Source: Polytrichum commune
Lineage: Eukaryota > Streptophyta > Polytrichopsida > Polytrichales > Polytrichaceae
Assembly (NCBI GenBank): GCA_950295325.1
Contig: OX485804.1
Location: 4,650,001-4,714,000 of the forward strand
Direction of reading: 5' to 3'
DNA: 64,000 bases
Shown here: piece by piece, positions 1-11,938 of the stretch
How the letters are laid out: every line of letters starts with the position of its first letter
Position numbering within the stretch: position 1 is the first letter of the stretch
Program-made: the position numbers and the translations under genes
The notes under the pieces: model-generated
What the model was told of the DNA's origin: nothing
What the model saw: the letters and a program-made list of their open reading frames with translations, nothing else
The model's database searches: none

Positions 1-2
1 TA

Positions 3-779
3 GCTGAACGAGTTGTTCAGACGGTTAAGCGCGGTTTGCGGAAGTATGGATTGCTTCATGGCAACCATCGCGATTGGGACTTGATGTTACCATGGATAGC
101 AATGGGTTATCGTTTCAGCAGGCAAGCATCTTTGGCATCCTATAGTCCTTACCAACTCTTGTATGGACGGGAACCAATTTTACCTAGCTCAGTGCGAGAG
201 ATATTGGCTCCCGTGGTAAACTTGGATGATCCAGATGTTTGGGCTCAATGTCTTCATGACCGAGCAGCGTTCTTCCAAAAGGCCATGCCTATGGCTATGG
301 AGAACTTGAATATTGCTCAACATCGTGATACATTACGGTATGCCCGGATCCGCAGTGGAGCTTATCGACCTCAGGTTCGTAGATTTTCCAAGGGGGATTA
401 TGTTTACTTGCAACGGGAGGCGCCTACGACATTGGATGTCAAGGCTGGGCGCACGATTTTGCGGGTAAAAGATGTCTTGCCAAGTGGTATATTATTGCTT
501 GAAGGCAAGGATGGACGGGAATGTCGTGAGCATTCAAAGAATTGTGCTCCATGTCACCTTCCCATCGACGGCTCTGTGCATCCCGAGTTGGCGGTTGTAC
601 CACAGGGTCTGCCTTGTTATGTTTGTGGAGAGAAGAAAGGAGCTGCAACAATGTTATTGTGCGACCAATGTCAACGTGGATGGCACATGGCATGTTTGAC
701 ACCCCCCCCTTTTTACTCTTCCTTCTGGCAATTGGGTTTGTCCTCGTTGTCGGAAAGCCTCTCATTCCGTGGCCGTTAA
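3..779 (+). CDS. Ty3/Gypsy-type retrotransposon polyprotein, 3' part (integrase tail + PHD finger), partial, probable frameshift
   Basis: The frame is open from the left edge, so the gene begins outside the window. The first ~60 residues match the end of the retroviral-type integrase core (AERVVQTVKRGLRKY, then SPYQLLYGREPILP). A basic linker and an SH3-like integrase C-terminal segment follow (GDYVYLQ ... ILRVKDVLPSG). The last part is a PHD zinc finger: CYVC, CDQC and WHMAC pairs are in frame. The final Cys pair (CPRC) that a C4HC3 finger needs lies in the next frame, just past a run of eight C at 702-709, so one extra C has probably broken the finger and given a false end at 779. Integrase inserts element cDNA; a PHD finger could steer insertion to modified histones (inference). 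No complete reverse transcriptase or protease is in the window. Confidence 0.8.
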   Translation, partial: AERVVQTVKRGLRKYGLLHGNHRDWDLMLPWIAMGYRFSRQASLASYSPYQLLYGREPILPSSVREILAPVVNLDDPDVWAQCLHDRAAFFQKAMPMAMENLNIAQHRDTLRYARIRSGAYRPQVRRFSKGDYVYLQREAPTTLDVKAGRTILRVKDVLPSGILLLEGKDGRECREHSKNCAPCHLPIDGSVHPELAVVPQGLPCYVCGEKKGAATMLLCDQCQRGWHMACLTPPPFYSSFWQLGLSSLSESLSFRGR

Positions 780-1117
780 TGGTCATGATTGAGGATTTTA
801 TGGATGTTTACCACATGTTTTAGTGGTGAAGTTGTTATTTAGTTGGTTGGAAATTTTATGGGATTGAAAACCACATTGAAAGAGTTATCCAAGAATTCAA
901 CATTAATTGTTGAAGGCGATTAAGGATGGGGCTCACATTGCACCCAGCCTACAGTTCTTGGATTACTTTGTCAATCACGAGTTTAATTCCTTCGATTACT
1001 ACTACCCAATTAAATATGTATAGATGTAGCAACAACTTCATCATGTTCAACAACTCTATCAATGAGTGTGTTTGTTCCTAGCCGATTGGAGGGGCTCCTT
1101 ATCCGCTAGTGGGGGCA
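780..1117 (+). other. 3' non-coding internal region of the retroelement
   Basis: No coding frame. It links the integrase/PHD reading frame to the LTR region. Purine-rich short runs near 1086-1116 could include the polypurine tract, but no single tract is decisive. Confidence 0.4.
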
Positions 1118-1223
1118 CTTGAAGAGGTGGTTGTTAGCATTTTAGTTTGCTATTTTATTTTGCTAATTGATGTTGACAACGACACTCGATCTGTTGTGTT
1201 TAACGATCTTAGTTTACACGACA
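1118..1223 (+). repeat. 106-bp direct copy of the LTR 3' end
   Basis: This segment matches 1658-1763 with a single mismatch (G versus T near 1145). It lies immediately before the LTR, separated from it by two bases (GC at 1224-1225). It may be a truncated LTR abutting a full one, or an internal duplication. Confidence 0.8.
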
Positions 1224-1225
1224 GC

Positions 1226-1763
1226 TGTCACGTGAGGTGACATCGGGGGCTAAGTCACGTCAATTTAGGAGTAAATGGACTCCACTAGGAGTCCATGTGT
1301 GTTGGGATGAGTAACGGACTCCATTGGGAGTCCTAGTTAGTTGTGCATCCACTCCATGGATGAACTCCACATTGGATTGGGGTTGTATGGAGAGGAAGGC
1401 CTCTTGACTTGCCATTGTTGTCAAGTCAAGTCTTTTGAGTGTGTTTTGAGAGAGAGAGAGCTTGTTGTTGCTTTCTCATGGCTATGGTGTAATAGATTAT
1501 GAGTAAAGCCTTTGCATTCTTTCTCCACCACTTGCACTCTTGGATTCTCCCTTCGTGGAGTGAGAGATAGCTTGACTCTTGTGTGTGAATTTTAGAGTTT
1601 CTTAAGCTTTGTAAGGAGACATTTTAGTTTCTTAAGCTTGGAGAGAGAAACCCTCATCTTGAAGAGGTGGTTGTTAGCATTTTATTTTGCTATTTTATTT
1701 TGCTAATTGATGTTGACAACGACACTCGATCTGTTGTGTTTAACGATCTTAGTTTACACGACA
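1226..1763 (+). mobile_element. Long terminal repeat (3' LTR of the Gypsy-type element)
   Basis: It starts TGTCACGTGA and ends TTACACGACA, the TG...CA form of LTR ends with short inverted termini (TGTC/GACA). It is 538 bp long and lies downstream of, and in the same orientation as, the integrase frame. If the LTR instead begins at the TG at 1120 it would be 644 bp, with its 106-bp end present twice. The 5' LTR is outside the window. Confidence 0.65.
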
Positions 1764-3669
1764 TGAATGCATGCTATCTCAAGCCCTTAATGTTGGATGA
1801 ATGAGAGATAGGTATGCTTGTATGCAATAATTCCCTCTCATCATTTGTGCAATAGCGATGGCCATTGCAATTTTCGATCATTTAATTGAATTTTTCACTC
1901 CAGCTTCCACATTGGAATTTAGTGGTGAGAAAGAATCCAAAATGAATCTAACAAAAATAATTATTCATGTTTGGGTTTAGTTTTTACCATTTATTTGAGA
2001 TATATTTGTGGATCAAAATGATTCCAAGCATGCACATTGTAAATTAAGCTATGATATCATCATGAAAGTATTCATATTGGATATATATTCTGAAACATGG
2101 TTTGCATCAATCTACACTTCGACAATACAAGACATTTTGTTGTCTAGAATAGAGTGTAAGGTAGTTGCACCTACTCATGACACCTTGGCAAGGTTGGGTA
2201 CTTGGAGTGATCTAACTTACGTGTAAGTGACCTCATTGAAGTAGGCTTTTAGAATATTTCATTCAAAAGCCATACACCAAACATTGGAATTCCTATCTCA
2301 ATGGATTACAATATTTTAAAGTCAAAATAGTGCAAGCCTTGTCATATAAAGGCACCATTTGCTCTCCCCATATACCACCTTTTGTATGGGATAAAGTGCT
2401 CTTGTATAACCTAGGATGACCTTGTCTAATATCTCATGATTGTGAGACCTCGGGACTACATATGACATACCACACTTCATATAAAATCTTATATATAGTT
2501 CTTCAAATTGGCAAATAAACATATCCATCACCCTAACTTAGTATGTATATGGAGCCTCCACACACTTGTCTTCTTCATAGTATGCTACGTGTTGGACTTG
2601 TTGTGTGTGAATATAGGTCATGCAAAATCTCCACTTGGTTTTCATCATTGCAGAAACTATGTAGCATATCCTATGTGTCAAGCATACCCTTAATTTTAGG
2701 TTCTTTGAAAAGGTCATGAACCAAACTAGGTGCACCTACCTTTGGGCAAAGTCAATCAATGTAAAGAATCTTGTGTATGTGTCATGTGATATTGTTTGTT
2801 GTCATGAATGTGCATTGCACAATGCTAGTTGTTTTTGTTGCACCTAACTTTGCAATACAAGTCATGCCAACTGGTGTGACAAACTCGTGACACATCATGC
2901 CACTTGTATTTTCATTTTCCATACACCCTAAACACCATAATGTCACTCCCTCCCTCATATCTTGAAATTTTATCGAACAAATGTACTCATTTAAAATCTC
3001 CCTCATTTTTGTCACATTTATATCACGTGTTTTGACATTAAAATAATCCACCATATTTTTCAAACCACATGCTCGTAGGCATCACGTTGTCATCATTGTC
3101 ATTATTGTTCGCATTGTGTGATTCTGTAATGTCACGTGCTACACTAAGTATCTATTATCATGCATCCAAGTTAACACTATAAACATCCTTAATATCACGT
3201 GCACTTTGGATGCCACATGCACGAATTTAGGGAGGTTAGAATGAACGCTCCTACAAATGCTCTGCTTCAACTCTAAGATATGTTTATAAAAAAATTAATG
3301 TGGTCCAGCCTACTCATTATCCACACTATTTCAAAAGTCCACGCCAAATGATTCAATGGTTCAAATTGAATGCTAATTATAGATTTATCAAAAATAAAAA
3401 CACCATGGAAACTTGGGTTTAACCTAATTAAATCAAGACTTGAACTTTGCACTTTCTTATCAAATGAATGTAGATATCATTAGACTAGCCAAACAATGCA
3501 TAGTATTCCCCCTCCCCCCCCCCCACCCACACATGGTTGATATTAAGAAAGTAAACTCCATTGTATCTTAATCCTATGAGTTTTTTAAGTTTCTTTTCTT
3601 TTCAACTTTTGAGATTTGAGTTCCCATTTCAATCAGTTCGCTTTTAACCAATGAACGGGGAGCACTGAC
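1764..3669. other. Gene-free AT-rich stretch with decayed repeats
   Basis: Only short reading frames are present and none resembles a known family. The minus-strand peptide traces near 2538-2735 and 5893-6219 look weakly alike, suggesting two eroded copies of one repeat. A poly-C run lies at about 3517-3530. Confidence 0.5.
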
Positions 3670-3999
3670 CACTACACTAAATAGGCAGATTAGTGTTAGA
3701 TGCAATAGTTACCTAAAACACTAATTTTCAACTGATAATACAATTAGTGTTTGAATAGGGTTTGAACAAATTATACCTTTTATGAGGTTCTCATATTCTC
3801 CTTCCTTCAATTCTTCATTCCAAGATTTACAAAATATCATCTAACACTAAATGCGCTCATGTAAATATTTAAAGTTACTACTTGGTACAAATACTGTTAG
3901 AGTTGACATTTAGTGTTCTAACACTATAGAGACAATTTACATTTAGCGTTTTCGTCGACTATTAGTGTTTCCAACACTAATCTACCTATTTAGTGTAGT
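3670..3999. mobile_element. Small inverted-repeat element (TIR ACTACACTAAATAGG)
   Basis: A ~28-bp inverted repeat flanks about 330 bp. The left end reads ACTACACTAAATAGG followed by AGATTAGTGTT with one base between; the right end is its reverse complement with one C/T difference. The motif TTTAGTGT recurs inside. No transposase is encoded, so it is non-autonomous. Superfamily is unclear: the CACTA-like start is suggestive only, and no clear target duplication was found. Confidence 0.7.
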
Positions 4000-6900
4000 T
4001 ACAATTGAAGCAGTCGAAGTTCAAGACCTCAGGAAATATGCCCATCGTTTGAGAAGAATCAACGGAATATACCTATAATCATCAATAGAGGAAAAACCTG
4101 TCGAGCCAATAGAGGAAACACTAACTTTGGAGGATTATGCCCAAAAATCTCCCCATTTTAGCTGCTTTTAACTGCCTGTTGGTTTTGCCATTCATTGTCC
4201 TCCATATTAATGGAAAGGTGAAGTTGACTTTTGTATCCTACCAACATAGTATTAGCTTTATGAAGTTAAACTACAATGTGAAGCGGGTTGCAAATTAATT
4301 CTCAATTTACAACACAAGGTACATGTCACATGTACAAATTAAATCGTTCATTGTTTTTGTAAAAATTATTGTGAGAAGATTTTCAAGCCACATCTTCGAC
4401 ACATTTAACAGGAAGTGAAGACAAGTAAAGCCCAAGAGAAGACAAGAGAATGAGCAACCTTGATTTTTTTTTTTCAAAACCCTTTTTGGGCATATAATAA
4501 AAAATAAAATGGGCTTATATTACCAAAAAAATCAGCACATTCATTTTTTGGTACATGGTCATTCTTCTTGGTCCACATTTGGTTTACACCTAGTGAGGGG
4601 CCTAAGGCTTTCAAAACTAATTTTTTAAGAAGTCGGACCATGGAAGTTGGACCATGAACTCGGACCATTGAAAAAGGCCCTCTTCCATGGTTTGACTTCA
4701 TGGTCCATAGTGTAAACCGGCCCTTAGTGTCACTTACTATTTGGAATTACACGATGCAATAACTTCTTACTTTTGAGTTCAATTTTTACAAACAAAAGTT
4801 AAATAGGTTGTCTGGACATTATAGAACATAAATAACATTGCTTGGTCCAATATTACATTCTTAATAAATGATTATAACATTGTGTAGCTCTAAATAGTAA
4901 GTTACACTAAATACCATAAACGGTGCAGTCCAAAATCATAACACCCTTGTAAGTAAGTATGGTTACCACATGTGCATACGAGGTGAAGACCATGGATTTG
5001 TTGTGTCTACGTAAACTCATCCATAAGTAAGGTGAAATCGCAATTAATTGTTGAATAAACTCACTCAGTAGTTTGTAGATGATTTGACTCTAGAAAGGAC
5101 ATCAAAGACCCCAAATTTAGCATGATCGGAACATACTGGAATGAGTGACCCCTCGATATGTAAGATACTTGTTTTCATTGGAGCCCCTTCATCATAGACG
5201 CCATAACCCCATACCACGAGGATAAACATCACTTAATTTGTTGTCAAGATTTTGAGCCATGTGTCATGCCCACGTGGATTAGAAGCTTTGAAAATTCATG
5301 CCCACATCGAACAACTAATTATTATTTTATTTTGGGCAATAGTTGCATGACCACATGTGCACATGTAGTACCACATATATGACATCCTCCCAAGAAGCCA
5401 CCAAAGAGCTTGGCGTATCTTTGAAAAGGATCGGAACACATGTTTCTAACTCTAAGGGAGCAAGCTAGAGATCTCACCTCGTAGAGCTTTTCAATACCTA
5501 TGTGATGAACAATAATTCATCAAGTTAGGCCAAACCCTTTGAACCTAATGGACTCACAAAGTTTAGATTTTCTTACGCTCACATCGTGCTTGAATCTCAC
5601 GCAATGAAGCATTGATACTTGTTGTGCTCAATATAGATCACCCATGTGTGTTATCTATGTAACGCTCATTTGCATTGAATAAGGCACTCATTGTGATGGG
5701 GAGAATGTGGAAGCCCAAGTGACATCCCACGTTTCCTTAGAATGCCTTATTAGCGGCCTATTATATGGTTCATTCCACTACAATGATTGGAAGTCCGTGG
5801 TCATGGCCCCAACCCATACCGGAGCCTCAAAAACACACTCGTCTTCGGGAAGGTTTGCTTAAACATCGGATTTTCTTGCACATGCACATATGTCATACTA
5901 TGTCTCTACGCAATCTCGTTGTTTTGGGGAAATCCACCGACATATGGTTTGCGTTCATAATGTACACTAAGTCGTATGTGTGAGTCTCCATACACCTAAC
6001 CCCACACCACTCAAGTAGAAGTATCCAATGAAGATGTGTAACCGAATTAGGCACGTCTAGCTTAGATGCTTTACTTTGAAAACTCTTAAAATCGTGGACC
6101 AAAACCTGGTAGTTTCCATGGTTTAGTTTATTGGTTGATGCATTGGGCCGGTTGACAAAAATACATAAGTAGATGCTTGTCATGCATAACAAGGAATATG
6201 CCAAACACCCATGTTGCAAGTCGCGTGAACACGGGGCCTAGAGGGCTAGGCTCACCTTGTGGGGAGCTAGACCCGAATGGCATGCTCAAAATGCTTTTTT
6301 CATGTTATAGTGATATTTTAGCCTTTCTTGTCATCATGCGTCTAAGGGTGGTATATATAAAAAATTCCATAGGATTCCAAGCTCCGACATGATCATTGTT
6401 GAACTTTGATACTTGGTTATGAACTTTGGCTTTGGGTTTCGCAACGTCTACGTAATCTCATCTCGAAGTCCAAGGTAACGGACTTTTGACTTTGTAAAAA
6501 CGGAGTCTATTTATTTGGTTCTAAGAATATCATTTGGTGTAAGATAACCATTGTGTAAGGGTTATTATTTTTATCATGACTGAATATAGATTTATAGGTT
6601 GTTAACTTGGTGTCTATATGTTTAGTTGCTTACAACTAATACACCTTGAGTCTTAACGAGGGCGGTCATGAGCACTTCCCATTTTTTTCTTTTCTTTTCC
6701 TTGAGATAGAAGGCCAACACAACCAACGCCAATGAATAAACCGAGCACTTCCAATTCCACCCACTCACAAAAGGGACTTCATGAAAAAAACTTTTATGGG
6801 AATTCTCATCTCTTCTTAAGGCTCTTCGTGGTTGTGGCTCTCGGCTTGTAATGTATGTGTAACTCTTAGTTGGTGCAAGAGTTATTAGATTATGTATTGA

Positions 6901-7548
6901 GGAGTTTTTGGTTCGTGAATTTATTTTTTTATCAGTGTTTATGGATTTTTATTTTTTCTTTATCTTCTTCTGATGCCCTAACTTGAACTCATATTATTAC
7001 ATCAACGATGAAATTGTATGTTTATTATAATCCACCAAAACACCATGACTTAAAGTTTAGGATTGTAGGCATAATAAGTTAAGGTATCAACCAAAAGCAT
7101 ATATCCTAGTCCTTACTCTAACTATACTATGAATGTGTGTATATATATAAAGATAAAGTTATTCTAATGGCTAGGATATCGACTCATACACATGCTCTTG
7201 ATTGATACCCAAACATGTGAATTTAAATTCGTTATGATACCCTAACTTTAGAAGTTAATGACGTTAAATATCTCATAATGTTGGGGTATATGTGATAATG
7301 AAATTGAAATAGAAACATTTTTCCTAAAACCCTAGACCCCCTGTAAACTCTAAACCCTACGAGATTACAAAGTCATTCTAACATATTTGCAGGATGAGAC
7401 AATGTGAATAAACAAATTAAAGATGACTTTGATATTGATATTGGCGTACATTACAAAGTTGCTTTGTTTTTTACTTGGTCTAAGTGTATTTATGATCTTG
7501 AAACATACGTTATGAGAATTAAATTATTTCAAGCTTTAAGATACTGTA
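4000..7548. other. Gene-free AT-rich stretch
   Basis: No supported gene. At 4700-4723 a right terminus like the Harbinger-type MITEs (TAGTGTAAACCGGCCC followed by TTA) is present, but a matching left end is not clear. The rest holds short open frames without family resemblance. Confidence 0.5.
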
Positions 7549-7556
7549 GATCACAT

Positions 7557-8464
7557 CAGGGTTGTCTATTGTGTCGTGACGGAGGCTAATCTCGGCATAA
7601 TGTCATGCCGTCACGACACGTATCCGTCACGACATTATGCCGGATGCTGTCTTTATCCTGACGGACTTGAATTTTACCAAATTTTGTGTGTAATTACATT
7701 ACCCCATTTCGGACACGTAGGATGTAAGATGTCCACGTGTGATGACATGTCAGCAAAGTAGAGGTAAAGTGGGAAAAAAATTACTAGCGCCCGTCTGCCC
7801 CCCCCCCCGTCCGCCCCCGTTCCCGACCCCCGTCCGAAAAAAAAAAAAAAAAAACCTTGTTCCCGCCCCGTCCGCTCCGTTCCCCCCCCCCCCCCCCCCG
7901 TCCGCTCCGTTCCCGACCTCGTCTGCCCCACACCTTCCTTAGTCATATTTTACTACTTTGATTTTAACAGAATGATAAACATAATGGCAAAATGGTTTAC
8001 CTGGCGCTAGGCATATCCACGTCCACGTTGGCCTTTTCTGCCACATAGGACACCACCTTGGCAAGAAGGTAAGTATTTTACCCACCCTACTAGCTTCCCC
8101 CTAGGGGCCGGGGATTCCTGGCACTCAAGTAAAATCATCCGTGCGGATGAAAAAAACACATAAATCATCTAAATGGCTATTTTTGGGCAATTTGATTCCG
8201 GAAATAGAGTCAAAGGCCCCGAATTAGTCTAGTGACGTCACATTTGAATGAATCGGCCCTCAACCCCATAGGGGGGCTTTTTTTTATTGGAGCCACTTCA
8301 TCCACGATATCTTGGATGGATGATTTTACTTGAGTGCCACGAATCCCCAGCCCCCCCTAGGTTGACCCTACGTGTACCCTATTGTGTCGTGACGGAGGGG
8401 TCCGTCACGACACGACACGTCATGACGGCACGACACTGTCATGACGTCGGGATAGACAACCTTG
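7557..8464. mobile_element. hAT-like non-autonomous DNA transposon
   Basis: Its termini are imperfect inverted repeats (CAGGGTTGTCTAT at the left; the right end reads CAAGGTTGTCTAT on the other strand). They are flanked by an exact 8-bp direct repeat GATCACAT (7549-7556 and 8465-8472), the target duplication size of hAT elements, whose ends also favour CAGGG. Subterminal regions carry many copies of GTCGTGACGG and its complement, like clustered transposase-binding sites. There is no transposase frame. Poly-C and poly-A runs lie in the middle. A second inverted-repeat element is nested inside. Confidence 0.85.
8100..8361. mobile_element. Foldback element nested in the hAT-like transposon
   Basis: Two ~40-bp arms (8100-8140 and 8318-8361) are inverted copies containing GGGGATTC and TGGCACTCAAGTAAAATCATCC-like sequence, with few mismatches. 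The whole unit is about 262 bp and lies inside 7557-8464, so it inserted later. Confidence 0.75.
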
Positions 8465-8472
8465 GATCACAT

Positions 8473-11285
8473 ATAAGAGAAATTTCTATGAACTAGTGTC
8501 CATGACCAATATTTGCAACCCAAAATCTTTCAATTTCGAGTTTTGTGTGTTCGTTATGACGATTATCTGAAATGCATGTGATATACATAGTAGTTGATTA
8601 TTTGAAAACATTGTTATATTATTATTATTATTATTCAAGGCAGATGATAGTATTAATGGGATCACAATGTTTTGTTTTGTATATAATTTATAAATACGTA
8701 TTTATACTATTCTATTATTATTTGATAATGACATAAGCATAAATAATAAGGAAAAACAATGTCAAGTTAGAGTATAAATACCACATAGTAATAAATTAGG
8801 GTATCAACATTCCACTATACAACACAATAAAAAGTAATCGTGTTGTGAAAAATAGGTTAGGATACAGAGCGGTGGATTTACAATTAGTGTATCGATTGTA
8901 ACACATACCTATGGTTGATATCTAACCAAGGCATTTGAGCTCATTTGAGCCCAGTCAATTAGACAACGTGAGTCCACAATGTCATATAATAATATTCACA
9001 TGATAATAATAATAATAATAATTATTATTATTTCCATTTAAGTGTTTGAATTATCACAATAAATTTTCACAACAAGAATCATGGATTTTTGAATGAAAAT
9101 ATGTGCATATTTTTTAAAATAACACATAATTATAGTATATTAGTAATAGAATTATGAAGATATGAACATTCTGAAGATACGTGAGTTGGATCGTCCATAG
9201 AGTCCTTAAATGTAAGTAGAAAATTGTTAATTGATAATCAAATTTAAGAAGAAGGGTCCAAACCCATATCATGCACACCCTCTTTCTTACTCCGCCTCAA
9301 TAAGTATGAAAAGTAGCAATCAAAGCTCATCAGTGCACACTTTGAGATTAGTAAAGAGGGGATAAGAAGGGCCTATGCGCCGTCTTATACAAGCTCCATC
9401 CCACCCACTCAATGATCTCATCCATAATTTGTTATTGGATGAGCTTACATAGACGTTGTGAACCCCTAGCCATGAACTTTGAAGTCTTCCAAAGTTCTTT
9501 AAACTACACAAAATATGTGCTTTTGTAGATAGGGAGGAATGCATCAATAAGGCATATTATTGCTTAATTTATTGGGGTTAGTGTAGAGGGATTATAGACT
9601 ACACTAAGCATATGATTTAGTGTGGCCCACACTTTTCATCACCATTCCACATTTATTGTCTTGTAATCATTGAGCAGCAGCTAGAGAAAATGTAGAATAA
9701 TATTTTGTGTTACATTGCAAATTACGAAGACCACTCTAATTAAAATGGCACACTAGTTATAATATCACACCATATCAAATATTCCGTGTAGTATGGTGGA
9801 TAAGTTAGGGTGTTTTAGTCTCTCTTTCATAAGAAAGGACAGAGCCTCAGGATTCTATTCTTATGTGAGAAATTATCTAATATGTGGCATGATGGGTTCT
9901 TGGTTTGCTTAATAGGAATATTAACATTAATAATATACCTATGGGGGTATGTTTTTAACGCATGTCATCGCATCATGGCAACACTACGGTTAATCTATTG
10001 AGGTAAAAGAAAGGAATGTCTTGGCAAATGCTACGAATCTCTTTAGGAAAAAAAATTCCTAGTTGTCGTGTGGTTGACATCGACTTTGAATGACTAGCAA
10101 CCGAAGAGCTTACAAAAGAATGATAGGATTCATAACATCACTTGGGGCATCTGAGTAGTTTGTGGGACCCAACATAATCCAAATGTATTCCAAGATAAAA
10201 CTTTAATGCTCACATCCCGGGAGCCAATGACGAATGACCCCAAGACCCCCACCCAACTACGTATCGACACGTGGCTATTATTATTTATTTAAAAAAAATT
10301 GGATCATCTTTTCATGATCAAGATCTTACAAAATAATGATAAGAAAGTTTTTGATAGGGTTAGAAATTGGTTTGTTTGAACTAGGATGCATGGAGTGCCA
10401 TTAGCGTTGAAATGTGGGAAGGAGGACTAAGCTATGTGTCCATCTAGCTTAGTTGGTGATCTCAAGTGGGAGACACCTTTCATGCCCTAATCACACCAAC
10501 CTTTCCGTTCGGTTCCAGCCATGAAATTGTTGGGGATTATGTTCAAAATTAGATGCTGGCCCACCATTTTCATATTTTACAGCCGGGGATGCCAACAAAT
10601 GATGTCAAAACTGGCCGGTGTGATCAACCCCTCAGTACTAGCCAACAATTCGGGCATGGCACTTTGTATTTTGATCAACAAATTACATCGTTTGTGATAA
10701 TTAATGTCACATGTGTAATAATGTCACTTGCACTATGTTGAGGCATATGCTAGGTTACACTAATGATTAACAACTTCATCATTAGTGTCACGTCATGACA
10801 CCTGGTGTTCAAGTGCACTTACTAATATCTTGGCATTCTTGGGACCAAGTACCCAATTATTTCAACATAATGAGCCCTCGTAGTCTACTAACAACAAGCT
10901 ATAACCCATGAAAGTCCACCTATACATCCAAACACCCTTTAAATTTAAACATGAATTGTTATTTCATGGTTGCATCTTGCTCAGCTAAAGCACGTGAAAA
11001 GTCTAACTTATATAGATTGTCAAGAGCTTCCAACGAGTTGCTGATTAGCATCAAATTCTCAAGATTATGAGTTCATAATAATTATTTGAAGCTTACATTG
11101 ATAGGAGGAGGATAAGAACCTTTACAAAGTTGACGATGTTAACTTTTAGGGTTTTGGCCTTTCAAAGAGGAAATTTGGCTTAACATCTAGGAAACCATGA
11201 GACATGAATATCAAGGTCTAAGTATCATGCATAGATAGTTTGTTAGCATGCATGAGTGCAATAGTTTCAGTTAACTTACACTATT
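8473..11285. other. Gene-free AT-rich stretch
   Basis: No supported gene. It includes ATT/AAT trinucleotide runs (near 8625 and 9005) and a short palindromic TACACTAA...TTTAGTGT unit at 9588-9625. A ~100-bp repeat at about 10735-10830 has an inverted relative at about 41590-41690. Confidence 0.5.
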
Positions 11286-11938
11286 GGGTGCAAGCATGGT
11301 CAAGTGGATAGCTCCTGAACACTGCATAGGTTTAAGTGAAAGTGGTTCAAAATTATATACTAACTTTAAGTTTGTGAAAAAAAATATACTGAATTTAAAA
11401 ATAAAACACACACACACACACACGCACACGCACACGCACACACACATTGATATACAAAGCCAAGTAATTTATGTGGACAAACCGGTTCCAAGAAATGTCT
11501 ACATAATTTAGAAGACGGCATAGGTGTTGTGCAAATAGGTGATAGTGAACAAGCAATTGTAAAAATTTTGTTTGAGATATGATAAAAATACATGAAATTT
11601 ATATACTTCTACAAATCTTTTGTAATGATGCCCTCAAGTTTACAATTAAATCAAAGAACTTGAAAAAGAAATCCAACTTTAAATTATTTAAGGTCATGAA
11701 ATTTATGTCAATAATTAGATTTAGCCATTTTCTTTTGAGCATCACTTTTAATGATAAGTTTTGAAGATCTCATATTGATATTCTATTTTGGGAGTACTTA
11801 AAAAATAATCGAGGTCGCCATGAAAAAAAATCCCATTGAAACATCACTTTGCTACTACTTCTAGGCATTTTGACCGAATAAATTACAGTTTAAGTGTACA
11901 TGAGCACTTTTTGGGTGCACTTAAATGTGCTTGCACCC
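11286..11938. mobile_element. MITE, family with GGGTGCAAGC termini, copy 1
   Basis: It begins GGGTGCAAGCATGGTCAAGTGG and ends with the complement of GGGTGCAAGCACATTT. A second full-length relative lies at 47658-48271; the two align along their whole length (for example AAGACG, GGTGATA and GAGCATCACTTTTAAT are shared in order). No transposase frame. A (CA)n tract at 11405-11447 is specific to this copy. Confidence 0.8.
11405..11447. repeat. (CA)n microsatellite
   Basis: A run of CA dinucleotides with three CG interruptions, inside the MITE. Confidence 0.9.

Noticed and set aside
7674..7946. Gly/Pro-rich frames on both strands
   Set aside because: Caused by poly-C and poly-A tracts inside the hAT-like element.
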